Shown here: one piece after another, positions 31,921-41,372 of the stretch
Numbering within the stretch: the first letter of the stretch is position 1
Layout of the letters: the number at the start of each line of letters is the position of its first letter
Assembly (NCBI RefSeq): GCF_000210295.1
Contig: NC_026739.1
Span: 344,262-408,261, forward strand
Length of the DNA: 64,000 nucleotides
Reading direction: 5' to 3'
Source of the DNA: Trypanosoma brucei gambiense DAL972
Taxonomy: Eukaryota; Euglenozoa; Kinetoplastea; Trypanosomatida; Trypanosomatidae
Translations under genes and position numbers: made by a program
Notes under the pieces: model-generated
Told to the model about the DNA's origin: nothing
Database searches by the model: none
Seen by the model: the letters and a program-made list of their open reading frames with translations, nothing else

Positions 31921-33069
31921 TTATTTGTTGCCTTGCTCTGCTAGCGACCTGAAAAAGGCGGCTTCATTGCCCGGGGCCGGACCCCAACCGAAAAAATTCT
32001 TTTCCGTTTCAATATCCGTCTCATCACTCATCTCAAAGGCAGTTTGCTCCAATGGTGACTTTGTCGAAAGAGTTTTATTCTCGTGAGCCGTCAACAGTGC
32101 GTAACGGGCGGCGAGAGCATCTGCGTGAGTTACTTGTGCCATTTGTGCCATTGCCACATAAGCTGTGCGAGAAAGATCATGCATGCGAGGATATGGGGGA
32201 CCAGGAAGGAATGAATGCGCTCCATAAAGGCGGGCGGCGGAAGCGCCATCCGACAACCGTGCGATGAGGCACGAAACGTTATCTTTGCTTCCACGTCGTA
32301 TGGCCTCATCACATACACGAGCTGCCGCGACGGCAAGGTCAGGGGATTTGGAAGCTTGTTCATTAACAAAAGCAGCAACCTCTTCATTTGAGAAATTCCC
32401 CTCAAATACACCGTCACAGGCGAGTATGATAATATCACCTTGCCGGCAGGCGTGGGTTGTAACGTCAGGAACAGCAACAACTTTATGTGACTTGTAGTCA
32501 TCCAGCGCATCTCGGCGCTTAAAGGATGCATCACCGAAGGAACGAGACACTGCAAGATCGCCATCAACACGTCCACTCACTACACAACCTCCACATGCCT
32601 CAATGCGCTGACGCTCTTCACCTGCTGTTGGTTTATGATCTTCCGTGACGAATACGAGGCGACCTCCACGCGCAATAATGGTGCGGGAATCACCTACGTT
32701 GCAAATGGTCACATTGTAATCACGTGTAACAATGCAAAAGGTCCCTGTGCTCCCACTAGCATCACTCTGATTCAGAATGAAGTCGCGATCAAGAGAAACA
32801 CACACCTTTTCCAACTCCTCCTGCGTGTGTTTACCATTTAATGCCTTCACCTTTTGGGGAAGGTGGTCGGCAATATATTTACTGCAGCCACTACCATTGT
32901 GACCATCAAATATTCCAAGAAGACTCATTTCGCTCTCTACCAACATTACATGGGCGTCTTCCATGCTCACACGATAGCCGTTGACGCAAGCGGATGCAAC
33001 TCCAATGTTGTAGTTTCCCGCCCTATCAACGACTTTACTTAAGACCGGTTTCGGTAACATAACCCCCAT
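31921..33069 (-). CDS. PP2C-family protein phosphatase, probably N-myristoylated
   Basis: A 382-aa Mg/Mn-dependent Ser/Thr phosphatase. The start is the ATG at 33067-33069; an upstream extension of the frame codes only for a translated polypyrimidine tract. The N-terminus MGVMLPKP offers Gly2 for myristoylation, as in other parasite PP2Cs. Family motifs: GVASACVNGYRVSMEDAH (about 23-40), GIFDGHNG (52-59), CNVGDSRTIIARGG, GDLAVSRSFGDASF and ACDGVFE, with DNVSCLI near the end. Metal-binding Asp residues are present. It removes phosphate from Ser/Thr, probably at a membrane. The gene is separated from the MAP kinase downstream by 6.4 kb without other genes. Confidence 0.92.
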   Translation of the reverse strand: MGVMLPKPVLSKVVDRAGNYNIGVASACVNGYRVSMEDAHVMLVESEMSLLGIFDGHNGSGCSKYIADHLPQKVKALNGKHTQEELEKVCVSLDRDFILNQSDASGSTGTFCIVTRDYNVTICNVGDSRTIIARGGRLVFVTEDHKPTAGEERQRIEACGGCVVSGRVDGDLAVSRSFGDASFKRRDALDDYKSHKVVAVPDVTTHACRQGDIIILACDGVFEGNFSNEEVAAFVNEQASKSPDLAVAAARVCDEAIRRGSKDNVSCLIARLSDGASAARLYGAHSFLPGPPYPRMHDLSRTAYVAMAQMAQVTHADALAARYALLTAHENKTLSTKSPLEQTAFEMSDETDIETEKNFFGWGPAPGNEAAFFRSLAEQGNK

Positions 33070-33170
33070 CTTTGACTGCGCAAAGAGGTACAACGACCGA
33101 AATCGAAACAGACAAAGCAAAGGAGCACAAATTCCTATTAGAACGAACACCGTGGTGGCGTTGATGGGAG

Positions 33171-33255
33171 CTTCATTGATTACAAGAAAAAAAAAAAGAA
33201 AGAAAGAACGAAAGAAAATGGAGGAAAAGAAGAGAAAAAAAAAAAGAAGAAAGGG
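33171..33255 (-). promoter_or_regulatory. predicted trans-splice acceptor for PP2C
   Basis: On the minus strand a nearly pure pyrimidine tract of about 70 nt (33183-33255) is followed by the first AG at 33171-33172. This gives a 5' UTR of about 100 nt before the chosen ATG at 33069. Confidence 0.65.
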
Positions 33256-33798
33256 TGATACGCAGCAAATGCAACAAACAAACAGACAAACAAACAACTA
33301 GCATATGTGAAAACGCACACTGAAGCGCGAGAACCACAGCGTTCTCCTCGTTTTCCAACCAGCACCCCTTCAACTGTGCCATGCAATTAGTTTAAGTACG
33401 TGCAGCTATGAATCAACCTCCTTTTGGTAGCCCGCTCAATTCAACACGAAGTCATATACCAACGGCAACAGTAAAGTGTACAGAAAATACAGATCTCACA
33501 ACCAAACGGGGTAAATATATAAATATATATATAAAGGTACTTTCTAACAACAGCGGTATATCAAACTCTCTCACACACATACGTGCAAGCATGCGTCATA
33601 CTTTTTTTTTTTTTTAAAGACCCATTCCCCATCTCTTCCGCACACTATTCTCATCGTATTTGCTTTCATATTTTCCTTCATTACATGCGCTTTCCACTCA
33701 AGCACACATTACCTCAGACACACTTATTACCGCATTGAAGCAAATTTCCCATAAATTCATGTGATGGACTAAAGGGAAGATGAAATCTACACACACAC

Positions 33799-33830
<32 letters not shown>

Positions 33831-35085
33831 TTATTTATATTCGCAGACAAGTGAAATCATGCATAAATACAAAATATATATACACAAAGAAAGCGCGAAA
33901 AAAAAAAAACAACAACAACAACACAAACGACAGGAAATGCACCCCTTTAAGCAGACACGCTCATAGACAGGCAGATACGCACGTGCACTTTGGGGGTAGG
34001 GTTGGAGTTAGGGAGATGAACGTTAGGATTACGAACAGAGAACCAAATTAAGAGGAGGAGAAAAATAAGAAAAAAAAAGACCAGAAGTAAAAATAGAAAA
34101 GTAAAAATGAGTTTATTTCAAACCCTCCTTTCAAAACCCCGCACTCTGCCGTGTGCACATACCCGAATGTGGCTACGTTGCGGCGACTAGATTTAGAAAT
34201 GCATATATCAATATATGCAGTGGGAGACCAAAGGAGTAGGATGAAAGGGCAAAAAAAAAAAAAAGACAATAAATAAAGAAAAAGAAACCGGTAACTGACA
34301 CAAAAAACAAAAGAACAAGAGCACATATTCACTCTCAAACTATCTTCTGCCTCACCGGTTTAAGATAATAACACTGATATTTATCCTTCAATCTCTCCTC
34401 ACTTGCTTGCATTGCACACATTCACATGTGGTTTAAACCTAATACTCCACATATGGAGTCTTGAACATGTGTACATGTGCGGTCAAGCGGTGGGAAACTG
34501 TGAGGAGCAATCACCAACGAGCGTTGGATACCTTTTTTTCTTCTATTTTTTTTTTAAATGCTTTTCTGCGTACCCTTTCAAAGGTATGAGTTCACTCATA
34601 TAAATATAAATAAATAAATAAATATATATATATATATATATTTATACAGGTATATATGCATGTATACGTGCTCTTTTTGTTCGCTGACTTGCATCGAAGT
34701 TGTCGCTATAGCCCCAAGCATGAGGATGACGAAACTATCGAAGCGCTATTCAAACATATGGCGGGTCAAACGGTGCAAAACAACGACTACGACAAACACC
34801 ATTTATGAGAGGAGCTTTCACCTCAAATCACTCGGTCTGATTGGGAACGGAGGAAAAAAGAAAGTGAAACAAGGCGTTGAGGCACGAAACCACCTACACG
34901 TGCAGATATACGCGGACAACCTTTTCTCCCCCAAGAAGATACGGAACTAGCGGGGGGGGGGCGAAGAGGTAAATAAGCACGGCGGTTTCTTGTATTCAGT
35001 TAGCGAAGCACAAGAGCAAAATAATGGGGGGGAGGGGGAAAGGAGGACACCAAAGTCCAAACATACGCTACTTCAAACTTATTTA
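33256..35085. other. 1.8-kb spacer
   Basis: No gene supported. CA/TA/TTTA repeats at about 33789-33840, a degenerate TTAGGG-like stretch at 33990-34027 and TA repeats at 34606-34643. G runs at 34951-34961 and 35025-35042 become C runs in the hydrolase 3' UTR. Confidence 0.6.
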
Positions 35086-36327
35086 TCAATCTTTTCTCTC
35101 TAACAGCAAATCATTTGGATCATAAAACCATGGTTTTGTAACCCTGACAGGTGCTAGGGATGCAGATAGCGGACGGCTGGGAGCTTCATCTATTGGTTCC
35201 TCCTCATCCCCTGATCCCTCGAGACCGTGCACCTCATCGCTGTTTGAAGAATTTCCCCCATCATCAACACTGACATCACCACTACCGCCAACACCACTAT
35301 TATTATCATTATCATCACCGTCTCTCTCAGGTGATGACGAAACATCGCCTGAATCCACTCGTGGAATATATTCCCTGGGCACACGATTCGTTGCATCTTG
35401 CATTAAGTGTGCTACCGGGCGTCCATTTTCCCGCTTGAGAACGAGGTAGAGCGAGAAGAAACCTTTAATAGTGTTTCTCACATCTTCGCCGCGTTCATCA
35501 TTATGTCCTCCATCCACTAAATGATGTAAACATGGTCCCATAAAGTAGTTACTCACATCAATTGAATTCCGTGGGAAGACGAAATCATCCTCCCTGCCGT
35601 GAAATATGAACGCAGGAACGGTGCACTCCGAAGCGTACTTTAACGTATCCAAATCATCAATATTAAAAGCCGCACGCGCGGCGATGCGTTTGCGCATGCG
35701 ATTCACAATTTTGTTTATGAGTGAACTAGGAAATCGCTTGGAGCCGTGCTGCTTCACCAAATCATTTACAAGACTCCGCAGCGTAGAAAAGGGCGAGTCG
35801 CAAACGATACATTTGATGGAGTTATCTTTTGATGCATACATGATGGAGGTGACGGCTCCCATACTACGGCCCCAGAGCCCAATGCCATCCACTTCCTCCT
35901 GATCCTCAAGGTAGTCCACAACCGCGGCGAGATCCTGTCGCTCATAGAAACCAAGTGATATGTATTCCCCATCCGATAATCCACTACCCGCTGCATCAAA
36001 GCAAAACAAACTGTACCCTTCCTTAAGCAGAAAGAGTGCCTCTAATGCGTCGTAACGTGAACCACAGTTGCCATGAATATAGACAATACACGGTTGTTTT
36101 TCATTACTTAAGGTACGAAACCATGAACATTGCAAGGTTAGCCCCCGCATGTTCTCTATCGTTAGGTCCGTGCGTTTGTACCGCTGAGGATCATCGGCGT
36201 CAAGGCGGAAAATCGTTGGACCCAAATCTGTTCGAGGATCATATACTGCTCGCTGTGGACGTATAATAAGGTCGCAAATACTGTTAAAAATACCTTTTCC
36301 CGACACTAGGTAACGTATCGTATTCAT
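35086..36327 (-). CDS. alpha/beta-hydrolase (S9-like serine hydrolase)
   Basis: A 413-aa alpha/beta-hydrolase. The oxyanion strand is IVYIHGNCGSRYDA (about 81-94), the nucleophile elbow GRSMG (Ser155), the acid Asp248 in HGREDDFV and the catalytic His275 in DGGHNDERG. The pattern resembles ABHD13/ABHD17-type hydrolases and proteins annotated as peptidase family S9 in kinetoplastids; the true substrate (peptide, thioester or lipid) is unknown. The last 110 residues are an acidic Ser/Gly/Asp/Asn-rich tail ending in a short basic stretch. No signal peptide is clear. The ATG is at 36325-36327. Confidence 0.88.
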   Translation of the reverse strand: MNTIRYLVSGKGIFNSICDLIIRPQRAVYDPRTDLGPTIFRLDADDPQRYKRTDLTIENMRGLTLQCSWFRTLSNEKQPCIVYIHGNCGSRYDALEALFLLKEGYSLFCFDAAGSGLSDGEYISLGFYERQDLAAVVDYLEDQEEVDGIGLWGRSMGAVTSIMYASKDNSIKCIVCDSPFSTLRSLVNDLVKQHGSKRFPSSLINKIVNRMRKRIAARAAFNIDDLDTLKYASECTVPAFIFHGREDDFVFPRNSIDVSNYFMGPCLHHLVDGGHNDERGEDVRNTIKGFFSLYLVLKRENGRPVAHLMQDATNRVPREYIPRVDSGDVSSSPERDGDDNDNNSGVGGSGDVSVDDGGNSSNSDEVHGLEGSGDEEEPIDEAPSRPLSASLAPVRVTKPWFYDPNDLLLERKD

Positions 36328-36869
36328 AGCAGATGCTATTCTAGCTTAACTTGTTTTGCCTCTCTTTTCCTTGAAATTTACCCCTTTATTGTACGGTAGC
36401 CGCTAATTTTTAAGGGTGTAGATTCTAAGGAAAAGTATGTTGGGCCTGATAATGTTGTCCACGTCCTCTCCCTTCGCCCAACGCCAAAACAAAAGAAAGG
36501 AAAAGAGAGAAAACTAATGTCAGGATGCAGGAAGAAGCGTAAGCACGGTTTGGTTTTCTTGAATTTGCCTAGAGAAAAGGGAAAAAGGAAATATGAGGGG
36601 GGAGGCAGAGGACTAGGCAGGGCAAATGTGTGAAACTTGAGGCCAAATACCACAAAAAGAAATTAGAAAACAAATACACATAGAGAAAGATAAAACAAGA
36701 GCAGATTTCGAATTAAGTGAAGGTTTCCTTCCCCCTTTTCCAGCATTCCCCTCTTTTGTTAATAGATTGAACATAGTTACAGGAACGAATTAGTATGAGC
36801 GAGTTATAAAGAACGAAAGAAAGAGAGCAATAATGTTGCTCGATTGCGGAAAGTAACACTTTCCCTCCC
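36328..36869. other. spacer
   Basis: No gene seen. Purine-rich plus strand at about 36480-36515 and 36575-36610 is a candidate splice tract for the hydrolase gene. Confidence 0.55.
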
Positions 36870-37472
36870 TCATAATCGGACATACGTCACCCACGATGTG
36901 AAGAAGTTCCTCACAGGTGACAATCTAAACATCAGCCAGCGCAACACTCTTTCCAGTGTAGGCGTGGTGGAAGCATATGCATTTATCACGCCAACAGCAG
37001 CTCCTACAATCACCTGATCAGTGGAATGATAAGAGTTGTACACACGGCCACATGCAACAACTGTAGCTGATACTAGGAAGAATAGCCACATGCCCCATGA
37101 AACGGGTATATGGTTCGCGCTCGCCTTGCGCAACAGCCATGTAATGAAGAAAAACATAAACTGTGAGTGATAGCTCGGCATGCCATAATTACTCGACGAG
37201 CTCATTGGTACCATTATGTACATGCTACTTATCGGCCGCGGGCCCTTAATGAAAGCCTTCAGGAAAGTGTTCAGTGCCGTGTTCTGGCACAACCCAACGA
37301 GTAGCAGCAGCGCGGCATCTCTTTGATGAGAAGTCGAGGAACTTGCGAGCCCCGCAATGAATATGACAATAATAGAAGGGAGCAAAGAGGATAAAGCAAA
37401 CACAAAGCTTATGGTGTCCCCTGCATCGTAGACCACCGTACTAGCTGCCCAAGTAATCCAGTTCGCGTGCAT
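36870..37472 (-). CDS. dolichyl-diphosphatase (DOLPP1/Cax4-like PAP2 protein)
   Basis: A 200-aa polytopic membrane protein of the PAP2 superfamily. The start is the ATG at 37470-37472; the frame continues upstream but into the splice tract. Motif 1 is K72...R79-P80 (KAFIKGPRP), motif 2 PSYH at 99-102, motif 3 GRVYNSYH at 142-149. Four or five hydrophobic helices surround them. The order and the PSYHSQF block match dolichyl-diphosphatase, which recycles dolichyl-PP to dolichyl-P on the luminal face of the ER for N-glycosylation and GPI anchors. The acidic residue usual after the motif 3 His is Gln here (position 153), as I recall for human DOLPP1. Confidence 0.85.
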   Translation of the reverse strand: MHANWITWAASTVVYDAGDTISFVFALSSLLPSIIVIFIAGLASSSTSHQRDAALLLLVGLCQNTALNTFLKAFIKGPRPISSMYIMVPMSSSSNYGMPSYHSQFMFFFITWLLRKASANHIPVSWGMWLFFLVSATVVACGRVYNSYHSTDQVIVGAAVGVINAYASTTPTLERVLRWLMFRLSPVRNFFTSWVTYVRL

Positions 37473-37920
37473 TGCTTTTCTCGGAGGCAACGAGCAACAA
37501 GCAGTGTAGAGGTTAAACCTAACGAGACGATGTAAAGGTGTAAAGAAGAGAAACAATTCGACTACAATATGTTTCACCCTTCGGCAAATGCGAAGGGCTT
37601 GCTGTTGCTTTCGTTTTACTAAAAGAGAGCATAACAAAAAGAGAAGGAGGGAGAAGTGGAGAGAGCTATCGTCTGAAGCCACGCAAAGTCAAACTACCAA
37701 CAGCGGAAGGTGCACGAGCCCCAGTACTCAAAAACGTGGCGGAGCAAAGAACAGTAAATGAGTGGGGATGCGACGCTACAGAGGGGGCATTTCATTAATC
37801 CGTCACCCCCTCACAACAGCGTGCACAATATTCCGCATTTGTGCCGTTTTGCCTTTTCCCCTTCGGTGTTACTGTCGTTTCACCCTTTTCACGACTTACC
37901 TTCCTTCATACGCAGTACTG
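37473..37920. other. spacer
   Basis: Apart from the acceptor tract at 37619-37668, nothing else is recognised. The plus strand is pyrimidine-rich from about 37790 to 37920. Confidence 0.5.
37619..37668 (-). promoter_or_regulatory. predicted trans-splice acceptor for dolichyl-diphosphatase gene
   Basis: Minus-strand pyrimidine tract at about 37621-37668, then TTTTAG with AG at 37619-37620. The 5' UTR would be about 146 nt, which supports the ATG at 37472. Confidence 0.6.
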
Positions 37921-39249
37921 TTATTGTTGCCTATTCATCTCAAAAACATCATCCTCTTCACCACGTTCCTTCTCTTCCATGGCGCCGGGGATGTTGCGGT
38001 GCCAATACTTCACCTCTGAAGAACAAGAAGCGAGCAAGTTACCAAGTGGACTCCATGCAATGGCATTGATCGGGTTGGCGACATCGCGGAATCGGTCGTG
38101 CGCGCTCTCCACCAATGCCGCGTTGTGAATCACCACGAGCACGCCGTCCTGCCGTGCAGTCCCCTCACAGCCGTCAACCATCCAATACATGATGCTTCCA
38201 TCCGCACCTGCACTTACAAAAAGGTCCGGCACATGTGGGTGCCACTCCACTCGTTCCACTGACTTGGAGTGGGCTTCGTAGGAGGCTACTTCCTGTACCA
38301 TTCGAATATCCCAGAGTTTTAAAGTACAGTCCTTGGAAGCAGAAAGCAACATGGTTCCGCTGGGATTCCAGCGCACACAATTAACAGACTGAGCGTGTCC
38401 CTGCAGCGCCGCAATGCTGCCACGAGACGCCGTACGCGGGTCCCATAACCTACAGTCGCGATCCTGGCTTCCAGTCAAAATTAGTGAGTGATAAGGGTGC
38501 CAGTCCACACTTACAACATCGCCACCATGCCCCTCTAACTTCATCTCCTCCCGTGCCTGTTGAGGGTTTGTACCCACGGCGTTGGTGTCCCACACACGAG
38601 CTGAACCATCTTGCCCGCAGCTACAGAATTTCCCCTCCAGTGGGGCCCACGTCAACTCCCGAACAGCCCTGTGATGCGAATTGAACTCCGCCACCAGAAC
38701 AAAGTTGGAGAGCCACAGCTTCACCATACCGGCATCATCACCGCTAATGATCAAATCACTATTGTTTCCCCATGTAATAGCTCGACATGGGCGGTGATCT
38801 TCATGTGCCACGGTTTTGACCTCCACACCAAAAGAATGACCGTTGAACAGCAAAAACTCACCGCGTCCAGTGGAGCACAGCAAACGTCGGCCATTCGGCG
38901 CCCATTTTAGATTCAAGAGCCCCTGGCGCGAGAGGCCGCCGCGGCTATCGGGGTGATATGAAGTGCTGACCCATTGAGTGCAGAGTGCTGTGCTGGGATT
39001 AAAGGGGGTCCGAAAAGCAGGCAGCATATCCTTAGAACAGTATGGATGCGGGTCGACATGATAACCGTACGGTGTGTTGCGATGCTGCAGCCGCGTTGTC
39101 ACATATTGGATGGCTGAGGAGTAAAAATCAACGGAACGCTGACCATGGGTTTTCCTTCGCGGTACATAGTCATCATACTCCTGTCCACGGAATTTTTGAC
39201 GAGGTTGCTGCTGCGTTCGGGTGGTACTGCGCTCCGTCTCAAACTCCAT
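37921..39249 (-). CDS. WDR33: WDR33/Pfs2-like cleavage and polyadenylation factor
   Basis: A 442-aa WD40 protein. Upstream of the propeller is the family's signature region YDDYVPRRKTHGQRSVDFYS with QYVTTRLQHR, and then LLNLKWAPNGRRLLCSTGRGEFLLFNG. About seven WD repeats follow, including TWAPLEGKFCSCGQDGSARVWD, DWHPYHSLILTGSQDRDCRLWD and RWNPSGTMLLSASKDCTLKLWD. WDR33/Pfs2 is the CPSF subunit that helps recognise the poly(A) signal. Trypanosomes have no clear AAUAAA signal, and polyadenylation is coupled to downstream trans-splicing, so its RNA contacts may differ. The protein lacks the long C-terminal tail of animal WDR33. The ATG is at 39247-39249. Confidence 0.88.
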   Translation of the reverse strand: MEFETERSTTRTQQQPRQKFRGQEYDDYVPRRKTHGQRSVDFYSSAIQYVTTRLQHRNTPYGYHVDPHPYCSKDMLPAFRTPFNPSTALCTQWVSTSYHPDSRGGLSRQGLLNLKWAPNGRRLLCSTGRGEFLLFNGHSFGVEVKTVAHEDHRPCRAITWGNNSDLIISGDDAGMVKLWLSNFVLVAEFNSHHRAVRELTWAPLEGKFCSCGQDGSARVWDTNAVGTNPQQAREEMKLEGHGGDVVSVDWHPYHSLILTGSQDRDCRLWDPRTASRGSIAALQGHAQSVNCVRWNPSGTMLLSASKDCTLKLWDIRMVQEVASYEAHSKSVERVEWHPHVPDLFVSAGADGSIMYWMVDGCEGTARQDGVLVVIHNAALVESAHDRFRDVANPINAIAWSPLGNLLASCSSEVKYWHRNIPGAMEEKERGEEDDVFEMNRQQ

Positions 39250-39589
39250 CGCCCAGATCGTGAACTACGAAATCAAGGAAGACGCGATTCCCCCCTTTTC
39301 TCCAAATCCAACACCAGCGCTAGCCTTGCTGCCGGTTCTCCTCTGTGTCCAGTAGTATGTAACATTACAAAATGTGTGTTTAGGTTAATTTAGGGGAAAA
39401 GTAAACAAGCGGGTGGGTGCGGAGACCAATAAAACAGAAGGGAATAGGGTCAGTACCAAGCAGCTTCCTTCAAAGGAACATAAGTAAAACCAACAAGAAT
39501 GATGCCGATAACGGTAAACAACTGCAATGCAACAACAAGTAACGAACTCTCGGCGTGTCCAACATGTACAAACTTGTCACGATTGCTGC
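39250..39589. other. short spacer
   Basis: No gene or repeat of note. Confidence 0.5.
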
Positions 39590-40624
39590 TCAGCAGGATG
39601 CCAGCAGCGCATGGCAGGTTGAACGCTGGACTGAAACTGTTGACCCTGGAAACACTTGCACCGCCTCGCCGTCCAGCATCATTACCGCGCCAGACCTTCC
39701 GCCAGCATCTTCACGAGCAGCATGGAGGGTAAACTCCAACCCTGTTACATCAACTGACTCACCAACACCATCCTCATTAAGAACTACACCCTCTATGGCC
39801 TCACGACTTAAAAGATGCCAAAGGCGCATCCGCGTTGCTTCATGGGTAGCATGCGTGACACACATCGATCCCCGCTTAAATGTAGCATTTGGAGTAAGTG
39901 TGTAGTGGCGGTGTTGAAAAGGCATCTGCGAGGCTAACAGCATCTTCATTGGACTCTGAATAAGGACGTGTGACCTTCCCAGGGCTCCTGGTCCATCCTC
40001 CTTTCCTTTTCCTCCTCTTGTACAGCATGTCAGGGTAGCGCTACACGAAATTGTCTCATTGCGCATTGCTGTATAAAACGCCCCCAACCTGTACTTCCCC
40101 CGAACCATTGGAAGCGAAACGTAATTGTCCCCAACAGCATCTAACTCATGCAGTCGCTTAACGCACATTGCATAAGTACCGACAGCGAGGTAGGAGGCCA
40201 CATACCGAGTGAGCGCGCCATTAATCCGTACCTCCCAGAGGGGCACCTGCTCCACGCGACCAAGCACGAAGGCAGAAACGGAACGTTCCGCAGAGAAAAT
40301 ACCCAGAGAAGCTGCAACTGAGTTTTGCAACCCACACGGCACCAGTACTATGGGAGCAGCGGCCAGTGGATGATTTGGAGTTGCCGCCAGTACATTGACA
40401 ACAGAGCTTAGTGTGCCATCACCACCACACACAATAATGGCATCAGTACCACCCGCATGGCGTTCCATGGCGCAGATAATATCTTTCTCGGGCACACACA
40501 CGTCGTGGTGCACAATTCCTGCGTTATCAAGGTACTGTCGCAAAGCACTTGCGAAAACAGAAAGACCCTCGCGAGCTCCACTTCGGGTGTTAACGATAGC
40601 CAGGCAGCGTTTGAAACGGCTCAT
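39590..40624 (-). CDS. diacylglycerol-kinase-family lipid kinase
   Basis: A 344-aa protein with a DAGK catalytic fold. It begins KRCLAIVNTRSGAREG (the family's 'NP.SG' strand, here NTRSG) and has the nucleotide loop CGGDGT at 66-71 followed by VVNVLA. The C-terminal MMLDGEAV strand is the conserved DGE of the NAD-kinase/DAGK superfamily. It could phosphorylate diacylglycerol, a sphingoid base or ceramide; the sequence does not decide. It is smaller than most animal members and has no C1, PH or EF-hand domain. The ATG is at 40622-40624. Confidence 0.85.
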   Translation of the reverse strand: MSRFKRCLAIVNTRSGAREGLSVFASALRQYLDNAGIVHHDVCVPEKDIICAMERHAGGTDAIIVCGGDGTLSSVVNVLAATPNHPLAAAPIVLVPCGLQNSVAASLGIFSAERSVSAFVLGRVEQVPLWEVRINGALTRYVASYLAVGTYAMCVKRLHELDAVGDNYVSLPMVRGKYRLGAFYTAMRNETISCSATLTCCTRGGKGKEDGPGALGRSHVLIQSPMKMLLASQMPFQHRHYTLTPNATFKRGSMCVTHATHEATRMRLWHLLSREAIEGVVLNEDGVGESVDVTGLEFTLHAAREDAGGRSGAVMMLDGEAVQVFPGSTVSVQRSTCHALLASC

Positions 40625-41372
40625 CAGCTAAATCAAGTCGTTTACGGCAACTTCTCCGAAGCTGCTATTCACCCAAACGTTTATTTTCCTCTTTCTTACT
40701 CCTCGGTTATGCTGACTGCGTGCGTGAGTTGCGGCTCCTCGTTCCCTCTCTACCTTACGAAGGCGGATGAAAACGATATCTCTTCCTTGTTTTTTATGAA
40801 TTCAAACTTTTAGCTTCTGCTCGTTCCCGCGTTTGTGTCCCTAACAACCCCTACACCATGAGGAACGTCCTTCTCGCCCGACCCCACGTAGTGAGCAAAA
40901 ATATAAGATGAAACGAATGAACCGCTTGAGTTTTGAAACACTTTCACCGCAGTAGCACTACAAATTACCATTTCAGCGAAGCCCCCACACGGAAGAGTGA
41001 GGCACTCGCACAGGATCAACTGTGAAACAGAATCTCCCTCTTTTTCCCTTGTATTCACGAGAAAGAGGGGGCTCCGACAAAAGAGTAACTGCACCCCAAC
41101 CTTACACAAACCATGCTAACCAATATATATATATATATACAGAAAAAAACGTGCAACTACTCATTACGGCTAATGCCTTCCCTCTTCGCACGCCCACCCG
41201 TGGACACCGAGACCCACTGTTCGAGAACGTACACATGTACGCGCATCTATATGTATATATATGGCAGTAGCATGCAAACTACCAACCTGTCAGTAATGCA
41301 CTAACCATCTGCACAGGAAGGTGAGCGGTCAGTACCAACCATACTTGGATCTTCTGCTTCACCCTGATGGAT
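40625..41372. other. spacer between lipid kinase and QSOX
   Basis: No gene supported. The longest minus frame (40810-41109, 99 aa) starts at TTG and has no recognisable feature. A TA repeat lies at about 41123-41140. Confidence 0.55.

Noticed and set aside
33070..33297. 76-residue hydrophobic N-terminal extension of PP2C
   Set aside because: Phe/Leu/Ser-rich because it translates the polypyrimidine splice tract; the predicted AG at 33171 removes most of it.
40810..41109. 99-codon frame between lipid kinase and QSOX
   Set aside because: Starts at TTG, with no motif or splice signal.
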